DNA from: Hydractinia symbiolongicarpus
Lineage: Eukaryota > Cnidaria > Hydrozoa > Anthoathecata > Hydractiniidae
Direction: 5' to 3'
Assembly (NCBI RefSeq): GCF_029227915.1
Contig: NC_079880.1
Span: 30,805,501 to 30,869,500 of the forward strand
Length of the DNA: 64,000 bases
Shown here piece after piece: positions 56,363 through 64,000 of this stretch. The position numbers and the translations under genes were made by a program. The notes below the pieces were generated by a model. That model saw only the letters and a program-made list of their open reading frames with translations, was not told where the DNA came from and made no database searches. Numbering within the stretch: the first letter of the stretch is position 1; each line of letters begins with the position of its first letter.

Positions 56363-56916
56363 GACGGGCGCAAATGCGTCAAACTATTCATCAAACAGCT
56401 CATCAAACTGTTTAATGAAAATTTTATCAAACTGCGAATGTTTGATGAAATCGAATTTTCCATTTGCGTCAACTCGTCAAACACGTTTTATCAAAACATT
56501 CGAAATGATTGAATGCCTATTCATTTACAAAATTTCAAAATGGCGGCTGATATGGCGAAACTTCTGGTATTGAGTGAACTTATGGATTCTGATGATGAAA
56601 AGCCACATCGAAACATTCGAAAGACCCTCCACTGTTGATGTTTTTTGCACTCATCGCGGTTATTAAAAATGACTGTTTGATGAAATTCGACTCAAATGCG
56701 TCAAACAGCCATCAAACAGCAAAACTCGGTTTGATGAACCCATTTTGTTTGATGAAAACTTTGATCGCGATCAAACTTCATCAAACTCAATTTTTTTCTT
56801 TTCTCATTTTTTCGAAAAAATCGTGTTTGATGGTTCAACTCAAATGCATCAAAATTTTCATCAAACTCGCTAGTTTGATGGAGTTTGATGAAAAGTTTGA
56901 CGCATTTGCGCACATC
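56363..56916. mobile_element. Harbinger-type MITE inserted in the satellite
   Basis: Ends share GCGCAAATGCGTCAAACT in inverted orientation. The flanking TTTA on both sides fits a 3-4 bp target duplication (TTA-like). Many TTTGATGAA/TTCATCAAA subterminal repeats. An internal frame begins MAADMAKLLVLSELMDSDDE (about 56540-56625), resembling the N-terminus of a Harbinger transposase, then stops. Confidence 0.75.
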
Positions 56917-56974
56917 TTTAAACTTACTGTACACCGGCTAACTTGCTGTGAAGAACCGTGTGCGATTAAACTTA

Positions 56975-57697
56975 AGGCCGGTTTCCATACAGCTACATTT
57001 TGCGCCCAGTCGTAAAATGCGCCGCGACTTTTATCACATATACCGAACCATTTCCATTTAGCGATTTTTGCTCACGTGTTTTTTGCAAAACATGGCTGAT
57101 GTAAACAGACGATTTTTGTTGTTGCAAAATTTGAGAACAGTCCTAGAAATATTTTTATGGCGTAGAAATAAACAACGTTGTAAAATACGTAAGAAAAACA
57201 TGTGGATGAGACGACTTTCCATAGAAAGAAGAATCAAAGGACTATACAACGTTTTGCTTATGGATTTATTGTCGTCAGATCACGAGTAGTCTTTTTAAGT
57301 TTGTTTACAATGTTGTTTCTTTGTGCCTCCACAGACTCATTAATGTTATTTTGTTTTTCATCTACTTCACTTGAATGATATATATTCTGATTCTCTACAT
57401 TCATTTGGCTTTGACAAAAATTTAACACAGAAACGAGATGTTGCTAGCCATATTGAAATGATCTAATCAAAAATTCTTTTGTAATTCATGTAGATTGCTA
57501 CCTTTTGATTGGCTGTTAAGCTGAAGCGCAAAACGTAGCTAGCAAAAAGTAGAGCCTGCTCAACTTTTTTTAAATCGCCCCAGCGCATGCAAAAGCGCGA
57601 GGTCAGCGGCATTATTCTGATAATGCGCATGCGTAGATCAAAAGTCACGGCGCTTTTTACGACTGGGCGCAAAATGCAGTTGTATGGAAATCGGCCT
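56975..57697 (+). mobile_element. Harbinger-type MITE with TTA target duplication
   Basis: About 55-bp inverted repeats (AGGCCGGTTTCCATACAGCT at the left; mismatches are few) with GCGCCCAGTCGTAAAA inside. TTA lies on both sides (56972-56974 and 57698-57700). The empty site is visible in neighbouring satellite units (AAACTTAACCGTGC at about 55780 and 56118), proving the insertion. The interior frame 57092-57289 encodes MADVNRRFLLLQNL to MWMRRLSIERRIKGLYNVLL, then a stop. It is like the start of a PIF/Harbinger transposase. Confidence 0.88.
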
Positions 57698-57905
57698 TTA
57701 ACCGTGCACTGGCTGACTTGCTGTAAGCAACCGTCTATGATTTAACTTACCGCGTACAGGTTAACTTGCTGTGAACAATCGTCTATGATTTATCTTACCG
57801 TGTACCGGCTGACTTGCTATGAACAACCGTCTGCAATTCAACTTTACCGTGTACCGGCAGACTTGCTGTGAACAACCGTCTGCAATTACTGTGTACAGTA
57901 ATTAT

Positions 57906-59515
57906 TAAACTAGCTACGCTCATTTAAAGCTTGTTTTTAGATACTTCGTATATTCAAGGGTGACGCTAATATCTTTACAAAAGTCTCTATGAAAATATGC
58001 TTACAGGATCACATTATGTAGCCCAATAAGATGGCATCCAAAATTTCGTGGAGACAGTACCACTTCATTGTCAAAAAGGTTATGTAGCCCGATAAGATGG
58101 CATCCAAAATTTTGTGGACACAGTACCACCTCATTGGCAAAAAAGTCGGTAAGAAGTGACAAGTGTTGGCTCAGTGTCTAATATTTTCTACCGGCTGAAA
58201 CATTTTATCAACCAACTTTTTATTGACTTGGAGTTTAAAGCTACGACGAAAATTTTAAGACAATGACACTTATTCGGCTATTTTAAAAAGTTGTGCGCTA
58301 GTCGCACTTTCTAAAAACGTCTGCTTTGTCGTATAATCCATGTCAGGGCACACAAAGAAATTTGAGAAATATGGCTATTTTGACGTCAGCAACTAATAGC
58401 ACTTTCTGAGAGCAAGTCATCTACCATTTTGAACAAATACGGGTATTAACACATAGAGACATCTGTTCGCATTAAGTAGTGAATTACTTTGCAGGGTTCG
58501 TATACTACATAGCAGAACCCTATACACTTTGTGACTTCCAATGTACAGGTTTGATTCTGTATATCTAACAACTAAAAACACATCAGAGAGGGAGAAAAAT
58601 ACACAACACAGCAGGGCATGAGGTGACGTTTGCAAAAGAGGCATTGCATAACATAACTAGATAGCACGTGTTGTAAACAAGCTCTTAACACACAGCTGAG
58701 GCTGACACAACTGTTATGCTGAGTCAACAAAAAACGGGGATGGTTTCTACGTCAAGTGAAGAAAAGTATTGGTGCTATGCATTTACTCTGGTATGTTCTC
58801 ACGATTGCCGCTGGTACTACTTAGCTAAAAAGGTTAAACAATGCGTATAAGCACTACGATATTATCTATCTGTATCTTTTTCTAGATTTATCATTTTCAT
58901 TTTTAAACGTTTTTCTTGTCTTTCCTAAGTTCCGTTCTGAGTACTTTCGCGTTGCAGACCATTTGTTTCCTATATGTTACCCAAAAATTTTCGTGTTTTT
59001 CTGTCGTGTTGCATATGTTACAAGAACGGTCAGTGGATGTATATTTAACTGACATGTGACATTTTGTATTTAACGAATATGTATTTCTGTTCCTCGAAAA
59101 ATGCAATTCAATCATGATACTTCTTTTGGACGTATAATATGATATTTGAGGCAAAAGGCTGTTAAATAGACGATTTGTTAAATTAAGAAAGCTGTTCGAG
59201 GTACAGAAACACCACGTTTCAGATGGCTTAAAACAAGTGACCTAAAATATGCTATGTCATGTGTTTTCTTTAGGATGTTATATAACTCCACCCGACTCAT
59301 CAACCTCGTTAAACATTCGAAGGGTACTCTTCTTCAACGAAAGAAGTCTTCTACTTCGGTATTAACAGTTACCTACCACAAAAATGTCGCGTTAGATGAA
59401 ACTTAACCGGTTGATTGGTTCTTTGAATTATTTGGTAGTTGCTTGACTTTGTAGAATCAGGGTAAGTCCCTGATTCTGCAAAGTCAATGAAATGGGCTAG
59501 CAATGTTGCTGCTGC

Positions 59516-59552
<37 letters not shown>

Positions 59553-59624
59553 AAAGCAGTACACAAGTAATTTCTAAAACCTTTCCAAACGTTTATCTGA
59601 ATTAAAGTTTATGTCTATATCTAG
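57906..59624. other. Intergenic DNA with a short tandem repeat and a GTT microsatellite
   Basis: No gene seen. It contains a 66-bp direct repeat in two copies (58014-58146, sharing AAGATGGCATCCAAAATTT) and a TTG/CTG microsatellite (about 59502-59552). Confidence 0.5.
58014..58146. repeat. Two-copy 66-bp tandem repeat
   Basis: Starts at 58014 and 58080. Shared core TAAGATGGCATCCAAAATTT and CAGTACCAC; about seven differences. Confidence 0.8.
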
Positions 59625-61204
59625 GGCCTTTTTATATGAGACCGGGAACTCGGTCCACCCGCATGACCGAGACCTCGGATATTTGCGGAAAAACGCTGAA
59701 AATTGAAATCGTTTTTATATGGTGCATATTCCTCTCGCTGCGGTTACAACGGGAAACTCGTTCAACCGAGATCCCGGACAAGTGAGCCGGGATCCCGGTC
59801 AAACAGGATGGATATTTGTCCATAAACAGAAAAACCCGGTGGCAAAGTACGGAAAAAGTTTGTGTAAGCTTGAGAGACGAGCAAATAATTATCACTATTA
59901 ATGCAAATCAATGGATATATATATATATATATTTTTTGTATCATAGCGTATTTGTAATAAAAGACAACAAAACCATGAAACATGGTGAAAACATATGGAG
60001 TTATATATGTGTAGTTTTTGTCGCGTCGTATCATTCTTTGTGGGGTTTTACGTTTCGTTGAGTCGTATTTGTTTTCGTCGAGGCGTATTTCACCTTGCGG
60101 GGTATTTCACTTCGTGGCGTGTTTCACTTCGTAGCGAAAATGTTTATGCTTTTTTAACACGAAATTACTAAATTCGTGTAGCGCTTACAAGAAATCCAAG
60201 TCACATGAAAAAACTTTTAGTTTAGTGTTAAAAATTATATTCTATTTTAAAGTTAGTTTTACATTTGTGATTATGAAGAAATATTATACGTTGTTTTATG
60301 TAATAATTTATGTTTATGTAGTTAGTTTACTTGATTTTTGGTATTTTCATCAGTATCCATATAAACTACAAAATAGATAATAGATTATGCAGTGTAGCAT
60401 ACTAAAAATGTATAACTAGCTAAATCTATAGACCCAGTAGAAAGACCAAAGCCACTAGAAAGAAAGTAAAATATATTGGGTAAAAGCTTCACGAAATTAG
60501 TAATTCCGTGTAAAAAAAAGCATAACTATTTCGCCACGAAGTGAAATACCCCACGAAGTGACATACGACACGACGAAACATGAGATCACTTCAACAAGAG
60601 TAATACGCCACGACGAAAACCATTACCCTGCGAAGAAAACCACACCACGAAGACAGATACGACACGACGAATACTATTACGAGTCGAATAAAACCACGCC
60701 ACGAAAAAAGATAAGACACGACGAAAAGCATTACGACGCGACGAAAACCATACACGAATATTGTCCCACATATAACTCTATAAAAACACTAGGTTGCACT
60801 AAAATTATGATTGAGAATGATCTAAAATTAAATTTCAATCCTGTTTCAAGTGTGTGGGAGATAAATGATAACCTCGTAATATATCCTCTTTTTTTATTAT
60901 TTGAATCAATAATATTTAAATTGGTCAGAAATGATGAAATACTGGTAATGTTCAAAAATTAAAAAATAATTAATAGTGATAACACAGTTGTTTCAAGCAT
61001 CAACAGTATCGCTATCTTCTTTGTGTTGATGGAAGCTATATTTGTTGACATATACACCCCGCCACTTTTAATTTCGCGCTAATTTTTCTTCATATAAACC
61101 CGGGATGGAAAATGACAAATTCACATATAAACCCGGGTTGATATTACCCCGCTCTACCGGGAAACTCGATGGGCGAGTTTCCCGTTTCTCATATAAAAAG
61201 ACCC
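59625..61204. mobile_element. TA-flanked DNA transposon (mariner-like ends), non-autonomous
   Basis: The left end GGGCCTTTTTATATGAGA and right end TCTCATATAAAAAGACCC form an 18-bp inverted repeat with one mismatch, flanked by TA on each side. The subterminal regions (59640-59830 and 61090-61190) are GC-rich and full of inverted CCGGGATCCCGG/CGGGAACTCG motifs, unlike the AT-rich middle. No transposase recognised. A second inverted-repeat element is nested in it. Confidence 0.7.
59999..60782. mobile_element. Nested palindromic element inside the TA-flanked transposon
   Basis: GAGTTATATATGTG at the left is opposed by CACATATAACTC at the right. Further inward, CGTCGTGTCGTAT-like and GAAATACCCC/GGGGTATTTC blocks mirror each other, as do AACACGAAATTACTAAATTC (60157) and its inverse near 60490-60515. 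The right arm (60555-60770) is a run of about ten degenerate CACGACGAAAA units. The TA at both borders suits a TA-targeting element. Confidence 0.6.
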
Positions 61205-61477
61205 TAAAAGTTTTAAAGAGCGTCTACTTCGAAAATATAGTATGAGAAAAGTGGCTAAATTTTTTATAAAATTTTTTTCCCGACTTTATTTTTCTCTACC
61301 GAACGAAGCATTGATTCATTACTGACCTCTTAAGGTTATCCCTTATTTTTTTTATTTTTTTTTGTTTATTTTTGTTTGATTTGAATGATATTGATAAAAT
61401 GGTGTGTATTGTGAAGATAGCGTATAATCTTACACTTAATCTGCTTAAAAGAAAATTGTCTTCAACACACGAGAATT

Positions 61478-61544
61478 ATTTTCGATTAAATTTGATAGCA
61501 TAATATGAATATGAAGTATTATGCTATCAAATTTAATCGAAAAT
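61478..61544. repeat. Perfect 28-bp inverted repeat with 11-base loop
   Basis: The left arm (61478-61505, core TTCGATTAAATTTGATAGCA) and right arm (61517-61544) are exact reverse complements. Imperfect pairing continues outward through AAATTGTC (61453) and GGACAATTT (61552). It could be a hairpin RNA, a MITE remnant or a cruciform site. Confidence 0.85.
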
Positions 61545-61820
61545 AGCCGAAGGACAATTTGTTCTAACATCTGCACTAAGGCGGTGAGACTGCTTATTAC
61601 TTCTTGTGATACTTACATTATATTAGAGCTTGTGGAAACCGGGTTTTAAGTGTAGCCATCTTTTGTATTGTCTTAAATATTTGCGTGCTGGAGGATCAGT
61701 TTTTGCGTTGCATCATTTTCTCTCCACCCTTGTGCTTATTCAGAAATAACGAAGCCGAAAACATTTATTTGAAATCTACGTTGGAGCGTTGTGTATTTTC
61801 TATTGTTTGCTGTCCTTTCC

Positions 61821-61829
61821 TATATAAAG
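61821..61829 (+). promoter_or_regulatory. TATA box of the secreted-protein gene
   Basis: TATATAAAG lies 48-56 bases before the start codon at 61877. With usual spacing transcription would start near 61850, giving a leader of about 25 bases. Confidence 0.5.
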
Positions 61830-61876
61830 TAAGATTTTGTGACTGCAACATTCCATCGCGATCGAAGTTGTAAAGG

Positions 61877-63130
61877 ATGAAAGGTATGGCGCTTGTAGCA
61901 ATCGTTGTTTTAATGGCAGGCATTAGTGGATATGCAGAAGGTATCGAAATAAATGCTAAGCCAACAGACCCGTTATGGCCTAACACATTTCAGCAGAACT
62001 TTACTGAGAAATTCTACTATCCAGTTATTGGCACCCATTACACGCGCGGAACATATTATTACGATTTCACAAACAAAAGATATCGTATCGATCGTGTAAA
62101 TGGTAGGTACGATCGATATTGTGGTTTTAATGGTGTAAGAGCGTTTCAGAATACACCGTGCACGCAGCTTGTCGTAAATGGTATGCGGTGGGTTATTTAT
62201 CCGGAAAAACAAGATTGCTGCCAGTATGTATATTTCTATTTTATACTTTTTAGTCCAAAAATTAGACAAACATACATTAAATTCAAAAAACTTTGATAAA
62301 TCGACCTCGATCGGAGAACCTGTTGTCTCTTTATATTTCTGACGGTGTTAGAACCTGGCAATAAGCGCAGCAGTCCTAGGGTTGAGGGTAAACATTTTAA
62401 AAGCAAACATCCACAAAAAGTCATTCTACTTGTGATACTTTGCTATTTTTGCAGGTTTTAAATTTTTTTAATGAAAACTGTCGTATATTCGAGCTTCTGC
62501 TAAAGTTTGTTTACTGTAAATTTCTACTGCAAATTTGAACTCTTCATTTGAAAACCGGCACCACATCAAGTCACGAAGACGCGCTATTAACTCACATAAC
62601 GTCTCACATATAGCCATAAAGGTTAGAGTAAAAAATGTAGGCACCCACATATAAATGACACATAACGTCCGATGTGATTGAGATGCTGATTATTGATTTC
62701 TACATGTTATTATATGAAAGTGTGTCGTCGTTGTGGAAATCAATTATAATGTAGATGTACTAGCCACCACACCTACGTATAGAGAAGTTCGGCTTTTTTA
62801 TGATTATCAATTTCTTTCAGATGTTGCGATGCTGCGCATGGTTGTGGAGTATTAAAGCCAACTTGGTTGAGTGGCGCGCAATTTATAGAAGAGAAAAATG
62901 GCACCTACAAATGGAATCAACCAGGCTTGCAAGCAAACTACTACACTGAACGAGTTAAAGATCGAGTGATGCTGCAAATTAACCAAGTTCCAAACGATAT
63001 TCAAGATTTTGATGCAAGTACATTCAAGAAATCTATCGATAATATCGACTCTGTTTTTGCTTTGCCTTTCTATTGCAAGGCGGGAACAAAATGTTCTTTG
63101 TTTTCGACTTGCAGAGCAGTTGGAAAATAA
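61877..63130 (+). CDS. Secreted Cys-rich protein of unknown function, two exons
   Basis: Exons 61877-62223 and 62821-63130 join in phase 2 (GT/AG), giving 218 residues. Signal peptide: hydrophobic ALVAIVVLMAGISGYA at residues 5-20. The mature part has an aromatic, beta-rich start (NFTEKFYYPVIGTHYTRGTY, YDFTNKRYRIDRVNGRYDRY), then a dense Cys cluster spanning the junction (QDCCQCCDAAHGCGVLKPTW), then KWNQPGLQANYYTE, MLQINQVPNDIQDFD and a C-terminal ALPFYCKAG...CSLFSTC. I count about 11 Cys after the signal. No membrane helix, so secreted. The RYRIDRVNGRYDRYCG plus CCxCCxAxHGCG pattern resembles an uncharacterised family I associate with ciliates and cnidarians, perhaps with an ependymin-like fold; this is a recollection, not shown. 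No sign of toxin scaffold. Confidence 0.85.
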
Positions 63131-64000
63131 AACAGAAATTAACAAGTTTGTTTTAAGCGAAATCGATATACGTTTTTGAAAAGAAAATATAGTTTGTTCC
63201 CTGTATCCGTGGTCATTCCTTTTACTGTGTGTTAAGATAAAATTTCTATGTTTAAATATCTTATACGCACTATAATGTTTTATGATGCATCTGCGCCAAA
63301 GGATGGTACGGTAACTTATTTCTCTTTTCAATCACAACGAAATCGGGTTTACCATGATGACACCGGATAAACCTATTACACTGGATAAACCCAACCTCGA
63401 TCCCAGGACATGTTGTCTCTTTTTATCAATAAGCGCAGCGCCGATGAGAGACAAAAAGCCCTGGGAACGAGGTTGTGGATAAACCAAATGGAACATAAAG
63501 GCTGCTTTTCATTAAGGCATTTATGGCCGCAGCTCTGTAAACGCTTGGAATTTGAATCGTCTTAACTTCCAAAACTTCCAAAACACATGTGTTGCGGCGA
63601 GAAAAAAATTATAGCCAGATGCTAGATGCGCTAAAGTTGCGACCATGAACGCCTTTATTGCAAAAGGCGTAAGTTTTCACACTAAAGAATAGGATCACTG
63701 GAATAACCCCGGAGAGGGAGAGCAAGGATATTATAATAATTACACCAGAAATCTTCCGACATCCATTTCATTTCAATACAGCTCCAACCCAAATAAATTT
63801 GATATTGAGCATGAATATTTTTTTTGTTACACCTACAAATAAAATTCCCCGGAAACAAGGTATTTGATAAGAATTGCTCAAATATCACGTAGCTTACATT
63901 AAAAATCACAACAAGTTCGTACTATGATTGTATTAGGTTTGGGGAAAAGTAATTTGGGTTAACCAAGCTCATCTAATGACATCAGACATGACACGTGACA
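63131..64000. other. 3' flank of the secreted-protein gene
   Basis: No further gene. It contains the 86-bp inverted-repeat insertion at 63391-63476. A weaker relative lies inside the gene's intron near 62300-62390. Confidence 0.5.
63391..63476. mobile_element. 86-bp MITE with 8-bp flanking repeats
   Basis: CCAACCTCGATCCCAGG and its inverse CCCTGGGAACGAGGTTG form the ends, with TTGTCTCTTTTT/AGAGACAAAAA pairing inward. GGATAAAC stands on both sides (63383-63390 and 63477-63484), as an 8-bp hAT-type target duplication would. However, GGATAAAC also occurs once more at 63364, so a local repeat could explain it. Confidence 0.65.

Larger units (their letters stand above)
55696..57905. repeat. 49-bp satellite array interrupted by two transposons
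   Basis: A unit of about 49 bp with the core GCTAACTTGCTGTGAACAAC and a second half CGTCTGCAATTCAACTTAGC. About 13 units lie in 55696-56358, one in 56917-56974 and about four in 57698-57905. Variant units (GTGTGCGATTAAACTTAACC, TTTATGATTTAACTTCC) recur in the same order at ~55760-55860 and ~56105-56180, which indicates duplication of blocks of several units. Confidence 0.9.
61205..61876. other. Upstream region of the secreted-protein gene
   Basis: Non-coding. It contains the long hairpin (61478-61544) and a TATA box at 61821. Otherwise AT-rich. Confidence 0.5.

Noticed and set aside
55696-57905. Array of 49-bp repeats as a CRISPR-like locus
   Set aside because: Units are head to tail without spacers and the genome is eukaryotic; it is a satellite.

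Overview
The window is eukaryotic and animal: AT-rich, with spliced genes, a SUMO-isopeptidase (USPL1-type) gene, a receptor tyrosine kinase with Ig domains on phase-1 exons, LINE and PIF/Harbinger remnants, and a Maverick/Polinton. My best guess is a cnidarian, perhaps a hydrozoan. That guess rests on general impression (intron style, repeat types, the secreted Cys-rich family near 62 kb), not on a diagnostic marker.

Left part (1-13.7 kb): a 5'-truncated, internally deleted LINE remnant (654-1915). Then a six-exon USPL1-like gene (2459-9081) whose exon phases all agree; its introns hold a PIF/Harbinger remnant (4865-5946) and a MITE (7256-7795). A small exon of unknown function follows (12277-12658) in otherwise empty DNA.

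Middle (13.7-36.9 kb): one large Maverick/Polinton-class element with ~300 bp terminal inverted repeats. Its left third carries structural genes: a repeat protein, small membrane and Cys-rich proteins, a His/Pro-repeat protein, a coiled-coil membrane protein and a double-jelly-roll major capsid protein. The rest carries two diverged copies of one minus-strand core module: protein-primed DNA polymerase B, a helical membrane protein, two small membrane proteins, a Zn-knuckle/HNH-like gene, a zinc-ribbon protein and a packaging ATPase. Between them lie the 3' part of an integrase and an unrecognised gene. Part of the left module was recently duplicated in tandem (2,796-bp unit, near-identical copies, GGT microhomology). 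Most genes are broken, so the element looks dead. The most unusual signal is a 30-35 nt hairpin that recurs six times, each time directly before the start codon of a Zn-knuckle/HNH-family gene, with the stem kept even where its sequence differs.

Right part (36.9-64 kb): about 8.5 kb of AT-rich intergenic DNA with repeats, then a 15-exon, 889-residue receptor tyrosine kinase (45407-54687). It has a signal peptide, four Ig-like domains, one membrane helix and an FGFR-like kinase with an altered DFG motif (EYG) and APE motif (ARE). Downstream is a 49-bp satellite array split by two Harbinger-type MITEs, a TA-flanked transposon with a second inverted-repeat element nested inside it, a perfect 28-bp hairpin, and a two-exon gene for a secreted Cys-rich protein (61877-63130).
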